From a virus: DNA of 64,000 nucleotides. The stretch spans positions 64,001 through 128,000 of the IMG/VR virus record IMGVR_UViG_3300046003_006038, one strand, 5' to 3'. How positions within the stretch are numbered: the stretch's first letter is position 1; each line of letters starts with the position of its first letter. Below the pieces are notes generated by a model that searched no databases, was not told where the DNA came from, and saw only the letters and a program-made list of their open reading frames with translations. Of this stretch, positions 52,179-60,276 are shown piece by piece. The position numbers were made by a program, and so were the translations under genes.

Positions 52179-54797
52179 TTACCCTACTGAATGTAGGTTT
52201 AAGCCGATTGATTCGTTTAATTTGTTTGGTCCAATGTAAATATTTTGACCTTGTTTAACTGCTTGTATTAATTCATCTATTTTAGCATAGAACTCTCTTA
52301 ATGGTACAACTGCTTCCGGCCCTGCTTCTCCTACTATTGCTCTGGTAGCTCCTGATACAATTCCACCTGTTGCAAATTTTCTCGGTTCCTCTCCCTTTTC
52401 CGGGGAAGATTCGAAGATAGGTCTAACTGCTCCTCCTAATGCTCCAGCTGCATCTGGGAATGTTCCTGCAATCCATTTGAAAAGTGCATCTCCTCCTATA
52501 CTTCCTATAATAGTTCCTATTGGTCCTCCTAATGCTGTACCTACTGCACCTCCCAGTATTCCCCCTAATCCTCCCATAACAATTTTACCAATTTGTTGAT
52601 TTATTGCTTCTTTTCCTAGTGGATTACCTTTATCATCTATAGGATTTTCAAGTAGTGACTTAATATCTTGGTATGCAAAAAATCCTGTCAGTATTGTATT
52701 TAGTCCTGGTATTTTTTTCAATGCTGTTTTTAGGAATCCCCCTACTCCGCCCATTCCTTTTATAGAAGATTTTAGTGCTGTGAAAGGGTTAAGTTTAGAT
52801 ACCATGTTTTTTGCTCCAGAAAATAGGTTTTTAAAAAAACCACCTCCTCCTCCTGCAGCTGCACCTCCTGCACTCGCTGTCCCGGCACCTGCTCCGCCTG
52901 CAGTTCCCGCTCCAGCGCTACTTGCTGCGGCAGCAACTCCTCCGCCTCCGCCTCCGGCTGCTGTTGTTGCTGATGTAACTTTACCTGACATACCTTTAAA
53001 CATGTTTCCTAGGTTCTTTACCATTCCTCCTAGTTTGGCAGGTCCCATTAGTGCAGTCATTAGTATTAGCCCTTTCGTGATTAGTTCTACATTTTTTCCT
53101 ATAAATTCAAATGCTGCTGCTATTGGTTTTAGTATTATATTAAGCTTGTCCATAGCCTCCCCCATTTTTGTCATGGCTTCAGCTTGTTTATCTGCTACTG
53201 TTTGGTTCTGTCTCTGCTCTATTAACGCCTTACTTCCTAGATCTTTCTGCAATTTTTGCATAGCTTCCTTAGCCTTATCTAGCTTCCCTTGTTGTTCGAG
53301 AAGTTTAATTCTTTCAAGTTCTTTATCTACTGCTTCATCTAGGGAAGCTTTATCTTTAACTTTGAAAGATGCCATAGCTTTAGCTTCTGCAGACATATTT
53401 GCCATCTGGTCTAACTGCAATCCATAGGCTTTAGCAATTGCTTCCTGTTCTAATACTGTTTTAGCAGCATCGAATTTTTGTAATGCTTGATCTTCTTGTA
53501 AAGCTTTTGCTAATGCTTCTTGATCTCCCATCAAAGCAGCAGCTCTTGCTTTTTCGTTGTTAATCTCTTTTCCTGATAGTAGTTCTGCTTCTAATTCTGC
53601 TGCAATAGATTCTTCGAAGTTTAACATGTTCTTTCCTGCAGCTGCAATTTCTTCTATACTACTCCCTAACTTTTTAGCTTCTATACTTGCTTGAGCTAAA
53701 CTCTTACCTTGTCCTTGAATTAAAGCTTTTGTAGCATTACTTGTTTTCGATATATCCTTGGTTATCGCTTTATAATCAATTCCTAACTTATTTCTCTTAT
53801 TTGAAAGTATAACTTCTCCTGTTATGCTTTCAACCATTTCTGTATAATCCTGGTTTGTACCTGCTGCGTATATTGCTAATGAATTAGCCTCTTCGCTAGA
53901 CATTCCTAGGTACTTAGTTTGAGTTGCTAATGTTTTAGCGGTTTCTTGAGAGATTACTGCAGATGTACCTAAAGCGTTTGAAAAACCTACTACAGAATCT
54001 GTTAAATCCTTCCCTGTAAGTCCTTGAATAGATCTTGCTGCCTTATTCATAGACATAACCATTCTATCACTTTCTTCCCTGCTTACATTTAGGTTTCTCC
54101 CTATCGCTACGGTTCTTTCATCAAAATCTTTTAATCCTGATACTATCTTGCCTATTGTAAATGCAGCTATGAATTTAGTAAAGACTCCTCCTAATTGCTT
54201 AGCACCGGCTGCAAATCCGTTTTTACCTTCTGCAGCTGCGTTTCTAGCAGCATCTGAAGCTTTTTGAAATTCTCCAAAAACTTTGCTTAGTACTGGAACA
54301 TCTTTTACAAGGTCTGATAGGTTATCAAAAAATTTAGACTGTTTACTTATTTCTTCAAAGGTAGTTTTTAACTTATCCGCATGCTCTACACTTGCTTCAA
54401 TTGTCTTATCGACCTCTTTTAGTCCCTGTAGTGATTTTTCAATATACTCTCTCTCTGCTCCTCTTGCATTAACAAGTTTATCCTGTAGGTATCCTATCTT
54501 AGACTGTATTCTAGATTGTTCCTGTTGTAATTTTGTTAAATCTTTTAAAAACTTTGTCTCTTCTCTTCTATCCTTTAACTGTTCTGCAGTATATCCCGAC
54601 AGTGTTCTACCTAGACTTACTGCTTCTCTGAAGTTCTCTGTATAATTTTTTGCTGAATCTCCAGTAAATCTTTCTGCTTCTTTTGCATTCTCTCCTAATA
54701 CTTTTGTAAGATCGTTTAATACTGCAACTAATTCTGTTGAAGCTTTATTAAATTCTTGTAGATCTTGAGTAGTACTTGTAATAGTCTTTTTTGCCAT
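52179..54797 (-). CDS. Tape-measure protein
   Basis: 872 aa, largely helical and coiled-coil in the first 570 residues (ELERIKLLEQQGKLDKAKEA), then hydrophobic and Gly/Ala-rich segments (AAAGGGGGGVAAAASSAGAG; GKIVMGGLGGILGGAVGTAL) typical of tape-measure proteins that set tail length and reach the host membrane. It lies downstream of tube and chaperone-like genes as expected. Ends NKLNESIGLNLHSVG. Confidence 0.88.
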   Translation of the reverse strand: MAKKTITSTTQDLQEFNKASTELVAVLNDLTKVLGENAKEAERFTGDSAKNYTENFREAVSLGRTLSGYTAEQLKDRREETKFLKDLTKLQQEQSRIQSKIGYLQDKLVNARGAEREYIEKSLQGLKEVDKTIEASVEHADKLKTTFEEISKQSKFFDNLSDLVKDVPVLSKVFGEFQKASDAARNAAAEGKNGFAAGAKQLGGVFTKFIAAFTIGKIVSGLKDFDERTVAIGRNLNVSREESDRMVMSMNKAARSIQGLTGKDLTDSVVGFSNALGTSAVISQETAKTLATQTKYLGMSSEEANSLAIYAAGTNQDYTEMVESITGEVILSNKRNKLGIDYKAITKDISKTSNATKALIQGQGKSLAQASIEAKKLGSSIEEIAAAGKNMLNFEESIAAELEAELLSGKEINNEKARAAALMGDQEALAKALQEDQALQKFDAAKTVLEQEAIAKAYGLQLDQMANMSAEAKAMASFKVKDKASLDEAVDKELERIKLLEQQGKLDKAKEAMQKLQKDLGSKALIEQRQNQTVADKQAEAMTKMGEAMDKLNIILKPIAAAFEFIGKNVELITKGLILMTALMGPAKLGGMVKNLGNMFKGMSGKVTSATTAAGGGGGGVAAAASSAGAGTAGGAGAGTASAGGAAAGGGGGFFKNLFSGAKNMVSKLNPFTALKSSIKGMGGVGGFLKTALKKIPGLNTILTGFFAYQDIKSLLENPIDDKGNPLGKEAINQQIGKIVMGGLGGILGGAVGTALGGPIGTIIGSIGGDALFKWIAGTFPDAAGALGGAVRPIFESSPEKGEEPRKFATGGIVSGATRAIVGEAGPEAVVPLREFYAKIDELIQAVKQGQNIYIGPNKLNESIGLNLHSVG

Positions 54798-54817
54798 TTT
54801 TTAAGAATAGTATTTAA

Positions 54818-54825
54818 TATAAATA
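54818..54825 (-). promoter_or_regulatory. Late-promoter-like TATTTATA motif
   Basis: TTCTATTTATATTAAATAC, 20 bases before the tape-measure start. Confidence 0.4.
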
Positions 54826-54835
54826 GAAAAAGATA

Positions 54836-55057
54836 TCACTTTTGTGATACCTTTGTCTGATATGTAGGTTTCATACGGTTATTTTCATTTCTCAGAAGTT
54901 CTGCCATCTGTTTTCCCTGTTCTACAGCGTTCTCTGCACTATCTCCTTTATTAGTCTCTTCGTAAGCTTCTACAATCTTATTGTATATAAACCTTCTTGT
55001 AGACACCGGTAGGTTGTAAACATCAAACCATGTATACCCTCCTTTTCCGTAGAACAC
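54836..55057 (-). CDS. Possible tail assembly protein (gp51-like position)
   Basis: 73 aa: GKGGYTWFDVYNLPVSTRRF, then IYNKIVEAYEETN. In T4-like phages a small protein of this outline lies between gp26-like hub and tape measure. Helical, soluble. The call depends on position and weak resemblance. Confidence 0.5.
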   Translation of the reverse strand: MFYGKGGYTWFDVYNLPVSTRRFIYNKIVEAYEETNKGDSAENAVEQGKQMAELLRNENNRMKPTYQTKVSQK

Positions 55058-55088
55058 TATTTCATGTATCTGTGTAAAGAGTTTTAAC

Positions 55089-55835
55089 CTATACTCCTGC
55101 GTCAGGCCAAAAAAAGCTAATCCCTATAGGTAGATCGACGTCCTCCTCTTCGCCTTCACTATTTATTACAGATACTTTCATATTTAAGTCTGGAGATATT
55201 TCTGAATAATATTTTCTAAAGGCTCTAATGTCCATTGCTAAGAAGTACTGATTTACAAACTCTCTAATATCTTTTCTTTCTATACTTCCGTTAACAGATG
55301 TTATTAGATGTGCTAGCCTTACAGTAACTTCGTTCTTACTATCTTTATTTAGCTTCTGCAAACCTTTTATTTCCTGATCTATTCTACCTTCATCGCTGTG
55401 GGTAAGTATTTTAAATGTTATTTGATTTCCTGTATTTGGTAGGGTAAATCCAAACTCGTTTTTTGTAGCTTTTTCAAAATCCGGGTGTAGTGGTTTGGGC
55501 TGTATTGTAGATAAGTCTATTGATTGAGGTATTTTATCGTATTCAAATTCATAACTAGCACCGTAAGATAGAATTCTAGCAGCTATCATAATTGCATTCT
55601 TATCTCCTACTAGTAACTCTCCGTAATCAATAGGAGTTACAATTAAAGACTGTAAAAGTTTATCTATTACAGTTCCCTGTTTGATGTAGTTAGTATTTGT
55701 AATGATATCCTCTTCGCGAGCTGTCATATACTTCATTTCGATTTTCCCTGATGCTAGTGGAGAGTCTTTTGGGTAAAGAAGTCCTTTTGAAGGAAGATCT
55801 ACTGTTTCAGTAGGTAGTTTAAATTTTTGTTCCAT
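55089..55835 (-). CDS. Baseplate hub subunit (gp26-like)
   Basis: ETVDLPSKGLLYPKDSPLAS, KIEMKYMTAREEDIITN, KLLQSLIV and ILSYGASYEFEY form the opening typical of gp26-like hub or bacteriophage T4-like baseplate proteins, followed by a Glu/Lys helical section. 248 aa. Transcribed from the promoter at 55868. Confidence 0.65.
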   Translation of the reverse strand: MEQKFKLPTETVDLPSKGLLYPKDSPLASGKIEMKYMTAREEDIITNTNYIKQGTVIDKLLQSLIVTPIDYGELLVGDKNAIMIAARILSYGASYEFEYDKIPQSIDLSTIQPKPLHPDFEKATKNEFGFTLPNTGNQITFKILTHSDEGRIDQEIKGLQKLNKDSKNEVTVRLAHLITSVNGSIERKDIREFVNQYFLAMDIRAFRKYYSEISPDLNMKVSVINSEGEEEDVDLPIGISFFWPDAGV

Positions 55836-55867
55836 AAATTTTATTTGTTAGTAACTAGTTCTATATA

Positions 55868-55898
55868 TAAATATATGAAGAAAACTTTTTTAAAACAA
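55868..55898 (-). promoter_or_regulatory. Promoter TTG-N20-TATATTTA next to a terminator
   Basis: TTG at 55898-55896 and TATATTTA at 55875-55868, 33 bases before the gp26-like start. Confidence 0.75.
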
Positions 55899-55899
55899 C

Positions 55900-55928
55900 A
55901 AAGCCTATCTACAATGAAGTAAATAGGC
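55900..55928 (-). terminator. Terminator after the tail tube gene
   Basis: Minus strand GCCTATTTAC, TTCATT, GTAGATAGGC then TTTGTTGTTTT. It lies immediately before the promoter TTG. Confidence 0.7.
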
Positions 55929-55963
55929 ATATAGTTTGAAAAGTAGTAGTTAACTACACAACA

Positions 55964-56452
55964 TCAATAATTTAAGACACAGTAATCCATTGCTACTGAA
56001 ATCTGAATCTCTACTAATCCATCTGCTGAGGTCCAGTCAAATTGGCCAAAGTCGCCTTTTGTTAAGAAAGCTCCTTTGATAATCCATTCTCCCACAATAT
56101 CTCCTACAGGACCTAAGATGTTTAAAGTTAAATCTTTCTTATAGAAATCTGAATAACCTGCTCTACCAGTTACTGATTCATACCCTAGACGAGCCCATTC
56201 CATTACAGCTTGTGCTCCAGAAGGAGTGATTGGTGAATATAAAGTCATATCCATATCTTGCCACTCTCTTTTACCTCTTATTTTTCTGTAAGAGTTGATG
56301 TGATCAAGTTTAATAACTCCATCTTGAAAAGAAGGTGCTTTCACGTTTTTAACCATGAATGCTGGGATATTGTCTATATACATTACGAACCTGTGTTGAA
56401 CCATTGGTTCAAAAGCTCTAAACATTATTTCATTAGGATCTAATACTGCCAT
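55964..56452 (-). CDS. Tail tube protein (T4 gp19-like)
   Basis: 162 aa. Motifs FEPMVQHRFVMYIDNIPAFM, VKNVKAPSF, HINSYRKIRGKREWQDMDMT, LNILGPVGDIVGEWIIKGAF and LVEIQISVAMDYCVLNY are the gp19-type tube pattern. It sits directly downstream of the sheath gene, as in T4. Confidence 0.93.
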   Translation of the reverse strand: MAVLDPNEIMFRAFEPMVQHRFVMYIDNIPAFMVKNVKAPSFQDGVIKLDHINSYRKIRGKREWQDMDMTLYSPITPSGAQAVMEWARLGYESVTGRAGYSDFYKKDLTLNILGPVGDIVGEWIIKGAFLTKGDFGQFDWTSADGLVEIQISVAMDYCVLNY

Positions 56453-56473
56453 TTTATTTTCTTATTATTTAAT

Positions 56474-56481
56474 TATAAATA
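56474..56481 (-). promoter_or_regulatory. Late-promoter-like TATTTATAAT motif
   Basis: GTAGATATTTATAATTAAAT, about 21 bases before the tail tube start codon. Confidence 0.5.
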
Positions 56482-56497
56482 TCTACTGTTTAGATTC

Positions 56498-58291
56498 TTA
56501 TGCAAATGTTGCTCCTGTTGGTTCAATTGTAAAGTCTAACACAACGAATTCAATTGTTTTAGTTGGTTGAATAAAGATCTGACCTACTAATTGATTTCTA
56601 TCTACAACATCTGCTGTGTTGTTTGAATCGTCCATTACCACTCTATATGCATAAAGTCCCTGTCTTTGTACTACTGATTCTAAATATGGATTTACCGTCG
56701 CTAAGAATCTATTTCTAGTTGCTATACTATTCTGTTCAAATACTAAGTTTCTTGCTTGGTCACCGATAAACTTCTTAAGTTCTATTAACAATCTTCTAAC
56801 GTTTACTCTATCTAAAGCTGATGCTTTTGTTTGTAATGTTTTCTGTCCGAATACTGAAATACCTGTTCCTGGGAATGTAGCAATTGGATTTACTTTTCCT
56901 AAGTATAATGTATCTCTATCTCCTTTTGTTAATTTTCTTTCTGCTTGAATAACTCCTGCTAAACCTCCTCTTACAAGTCCTGCTGGTGCAAACCATGGTG
57001 CTGAAGCATTATCTGTAAATGCATATACTCCTGGGATTACTGTTCCTGCTGGTGCATATTCGTTTCTACCTGTAGCTGACTGTACTTGTACCCAAGGCCA
57101 GTAAGTTGCTGCATATGAACTATTAATTGCTGCTGCTTGAGTTGTTACAGCTGATATTACAGATCCTGTTGGAACTAAGTCCACTACTGCAATACAGTCT
57201 CCTCTATCTTCTGCTAAAGAGATAACCGAGTCAATTACGTTTTTAGCATTTCTAGTACCACCTCCTTGTGCTGTTGTACCATATACCAATCCCGGTGTAG
57301 ATATTATGTTGTACTGGTATTCATCTCTATTTGATAATAATGAAATAGCTGTTGCATAGTTATCCCCTACCAGCCCTTGTGCATCTGTAGTTGTAGTACC
57401 GGTTCCTAAACTTGCAAAATAAGTAGCTCCTGATTTAACAGCTCCTGTTGCATTGTAAAATGATCCCGATGTTGCTACCGGTAATGAAGCTGAGTATGAA
57501 GTATTTGCTGAATCTCTATTTACAGTTATTCCGTCTGTACTTAGGTAGTTCGGTGTAGCTAGATTTACTGCACTTACTCTAACGAAGTTTGACCTATTAG
57601 GGTAAGTTCCTTCTTTATAAATGTACGATGTTGTTCCATCTGTACCTACTCTTGTATATTGATTACCAATTACTGCTTCAATATAGTTTGTTGAATTTGG
57701 ATCTAAAGATACATTAGTAAATGTTTCAAGAGTTATTGGATTATTTGTATTATCATCCCCCTGTCTTATAAGTAATGTAAATGTTCCTTGAGCATTATTA
57801 ACATTTTGAATTTGCCATCTTATATTATCAGCTGAACCTGTTGTTAAAGATCCATCAGGGTTGATATAGGAAGCTCCTCCTGATATAGCACTTGTTACTG
57901 TTGCTGCGTTATTGTACATTGCCCCTTTTCCTAGAGTTTTAAGTTCAAAAGGTTGAGTGCTTGCTTTTGCAGATGATGAAATATGTGTACTAGTTGCTGA
58001 ATCATATGCTCCTGATACAACTCTTGTAATTAATGCTGTTCCTCCTCCTTGAGAAAAATAATTTTTTACCGCTACAGAAGTTAGAAATTCGTAGTTTGAA
58101 GAACCTGATGTAAATGTCTCACCGAACTTTCTTGTGAAGTCGTTGTAAGAGGTAACAATAGTAGGCTGATTATCCGGTCCTTTTACTGTTGGTCCAATGA
58201 ATGCTGCTCCTGCTTGTACTGGTGCCGGTGTTATGAAGGAGATGTCATTCTCTCTTGTCAACACTCCTGGAGAAATAATTGATTCTGCCAT
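56498..58291 (-). CDS. Contractile tail sheath protein
   Basis: 597 aa. N-terminal SPGVLTRENDISFITPAP and AFIGPTVKGPDNQPTIVTSY, the middle variable domain (Ser/Thr/Asn-rich), and the C-terminal GISVFGQKTLQTKASALDRV, NVRRLLIELKKFIGDQARNL and VVDRNQLVGQIFIQPTKTIE match gp18-type sheaths. Establishes a myovirus body plan. Confidence 0.96.
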   Translation of the reverse strand: MAESIISPGVLTRENDISFITPAPVQAGAAFIGPTVKGPDNQPTIVTSYNDFTRKFGETFTSGSSNYEFLTSVAVKNYFSQGGGTALITRVVSGAYDSATSTHISSSAKASTQPFELKTLGKGAMYNNAATVTSAISGGASYINPDGSLTTGSADNIRWQIQNVNNAQGTFTLLIRQGDDNTNNPITLETFTNVSLDPNSTNYIEAVIGNQYTRVGTDGTTSYIYKEGTYPNRSNFVRVSAVNLATPNYLSTDGITVNRDSANTSYSASLPVATSGSFYNATGAVKSGATYFASLGTGTTTTDAQGLVGDNYATAISLLSNRDEYQYNIISTPGLVYGTTAQGGGTRNAKNVIDSVISLAEDRGDCIAVVDLVPTGSVISAVTTQAAAINSSYAATYWPWVQVQSATGRNEYAPAGTVIPGVYAFTDNASAPWFAPAGLVRGGLAGVIQAERKLTKGDRDTLYLGKVNPIATFPGTGISVFGQKTLQTKASALDRVNVRRLLIELKKFIGDQARNLVFEQNSIATRNRFLATVNPYLESVVQRQGLYAYRVVMDDSNNTADVVDRNQLVGQIFIQPTKTIEFVVLDFTIEPTGATFA

Positions 58292-58292
58292 G

Positions 58293-58420
58293 TTTTTTGT
58301 TTAGTTTAATTTGATTTTACAAAGATGTTTTTATTAAAAATAAGCACACCTTGTTTACGTAGGTATTCTATTTTCTAATAAATAGCAAAGTGTAGTCGAA
58401 ACCTTTATTATAAATGTTCA
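58293..58420 (-). other. Leader of the sheath operon
   Basis: No gene seen. It contains the late-like variants GCTATTTATTAGAAA (near 58380) and ACATTTATAATAAAG (near 58410) and an A/T-rich leader. Confidence 0.4.
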
Positions 58421-58672
58421 CTATATCGGTATTATTTCTCCTGTATCGATGTCGATTGAACACTTTCCATATATTTGCTCAAGGTGCTGTGCAAGTGCTT
58501 CTGATTGTTGCTGTATTTGTGCAAGCATGTTGTGCACCTCTCGCTGTCTTATTTTTATGTTTAGCTTTTCAACTTCAATAATTCCTAGTTGAGTTATTAT
58601 TTGCTTTTCCTGTTGCTGTAACTCTTGTAATTGCTGCAGTTCTTGTTGTTGTAACTTTGTTTGTTTTTCCAT
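58421..58672 (-). CDS. Gln-rich coiled-coil protein, 83 aa
   Basis: MEKQTKLQQQELQQLQELQQ followed by a long Gln/Glu helix, likely a coiled coil, and a short end CSIDIDTGEIIPI. Between fiber and sheath genes; perhaps a fiber or assembly helper. Confidence 0.65.
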   Translation of the reverse strand: MEKQTKLQQQELQQLQELQQQEKQIITQLGIIEVEKLNIKIRQREVHNMLAQIQQQSEALAQHLEQIYGKCSIDIDTGEIIPI

Positions 58673-58683
58673 AACGTTCGTTT

Positions 58684-58875
58684 TTACTCTAATGTTTCAG
58701 GTAGTTCTTCTACATATTCCATGTCACTTGCAAGTGATGGGTGTGCTAATATATAATGATTATTATCAATTAAGTAAATATCACTCCATTTCATTCCGTT
58801 TTGGTATTTTTGATTTTGTGATACCTGTATGTTATAGTTTTCACACTGTTGGTAAGTCCCTTTGTAATGTTTCAT
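58684..58875 (-). CDS. Unknown 63-aa protein
   Basis: MKHYKGTYQQCENYNIQVSQ; Tyr-rich, with ALAHPSLASDM-like YILAHPSLASDMEYVEEL end. Function unknown. Confidence 0.6.
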   Translation of the reverse strand: MKHYKGTYQQCENYNIQVSQNQKYQNGMKWSDIYLIDNNHYILAHPSLASDMEYVEELPETLE

Positions 58876-58877
58876 AA

Positions 58878-60266
58878 TTAGTATAGATTATAGTAACTAT
58901 TAATTTTAGTAGATAATGAAGATGTAAATGATGATACACTTCCTGTGTACATTATTTTTTCAATTAAATTATTTAAAGATGCTACCGCATTTAGTGGTTT
59001 TGTTAAATAAATATTAAATCCTAGTTGGAGGTTTGTAGCGCTTATTAACTTAGCATCGTAGGTTGCAGGTCCTGATGGGTATATTTGGTTCCATCCTTGA
59101 CCTCTAGTTGACCCTGATATTATACTTGTGTTAATGCTATATATTGGCGATCCTACCCCAGAACCTATACTTGTACTAGTTGAACCAGATTGAAATAATC
59201 CGTAATATCTTACACTAGGATTTGTTGTATACCCCGTGTACAGAGTTTGGGAGCCCGGATTTGAGTGATTGTATACTTGAAAATCATTTAACACTGATGC
59301 TGAGAGGAAGTTTTGCATAGTAAATCCTGTTGTAGAATATATACTTTGATTAATTCCTACAGCATTATTAGCATTTGAAGCTGTGGGGAAATATTGCACC
59401 CCAAAAGCATTTACTTCTACTACTGCGGGTTGAGCGGTTACTGTATTTGCTTGCATATGTCTATTATTTTCACTTTGATCATACCAAGTCCGTACTCGTG
59501 CTCTCCCACCTACAAATCCTACTGTTTTTATATAGGCTTCAACATATTGTTCAAAATTATAATTAGTTGACCCTGATATTAGCAAAATTCCTGTAACTTC
59601 TACAGTATTGGATGTCTGTGTAGTAGTTTTGCGTATTCCCCAGTTTGTTCCTCCCGTTCCTGTTACTGTGTATTCTGATTTACATAAGTAAAAGTTATTA
59701 TCTAAAGATTGTGAATTAAAGTTTGTCCCAGGTTGGGTAGCCATTAAATGTATATAGTCGCTAGCTGTATCATTAGGTCCAAATTTTAAAATTCCGTTAT
59801 CTGTTCTTTTTGCAACAGAATACATTGTATATGTACCTGCACCTACAAATGGAGAAGACGGATATACTACCCCAAGGAATTGTGATGTTACAGTTTTACC
59901 TTGATTATTTAATACAGTTGTACCATCAAATGTAATGGAAGTACTCCCCGATGTTATCGAGCCGGAGTTAAATGTTGAAAAAGTAATATTTGACCTAGTA
60001 CCCTCTCCAGGATCTGTTGCGGGTTCAGAATATCTCCAAATATTTGTCTGAGTTCCTATAAAGTTTGATATAGAACCTGTGTCTAATTTCCCTCCTACAA
60101 AGTTTATATCTAATTCAGCATTATCTTTATCTCGTATAATCTTCATGCAAGGTCCTGTATATGTGCCACTTAATTTTCTTAACGAATATGCAGCGTATGA
60201 ACCTGTAAATTGATTTAAAATATACGAGCCCTTTATGTAACTTGATGCTATTATTCCTGGATTCAT
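58878..60266 (-). CDS. Tail fiber or receptor-binding protein with arabinofuranosidase-like domain
   Basis: AAYSLRKLSGTYTGPCMKII, RDKDNAELDINFVGGKLDTG, TGSISNFIG and ARVRTWYDQSENNRHMQ resemble the catalytic-domain signature of alpha-L-arabinofuranosidase B (GH54-like) proteins often found in phage fibers. The remainder is Ser/Thr/Asn-rich beta. It likely binds or cuts a host surface glycan. I cannot show that it is catalytic. Confidence 0.75.
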   Translation of the reverse strand: MNPGIIASSYIKGSYILNQFTGSYAAYSLRKLSGTYTGPCMKIIRDKDNAELDINFVGGKLDTGSISNFIGTQTNIWRYSEPATDPGEGTRSNITFSTFNSGSITSGSTSITFDGTTVLNNQGKTVTSQFLGVVYPSSPFVGAGTYTMYSVAKRTDNGILKFGPNDTASDYIHLMATQPGTNFNSQSLDNNFYLCKSEYTVTGTGGTNWGIRKTTTQTSNTVEVTGILLISGSTNYNFEQYVEAYIKTVGFVGGRARVRTWYDQSENNRHMQANTVTAQPAVVEVNAFGVQYFPTASNANNAVGINQSIYSTTGFTMQNFLSASVLNDFQVYNHSNPGSQTLYTGYTTNPSVRYYGLFQSGSTSTSIGSGVGSPIYSINTSIISGSTRGQGWNQIYPSGPATYDAKLISATNLQLGFNIYLTKPLNAVASLNNLIEKIMYTGSVSSFTSSLSTKINSYYNLY

Positions 60267-60276
60267 AACTTTATTT

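Noticed and set aside
52780-53427. Long plus-strand open frame over the tape-measure gene
   Set aside because: It is the antisense of the Gly/Ala-rich codons, giving a Pro/Ala/Leu-rich shadow; the minus frame has clear tape-measure features.
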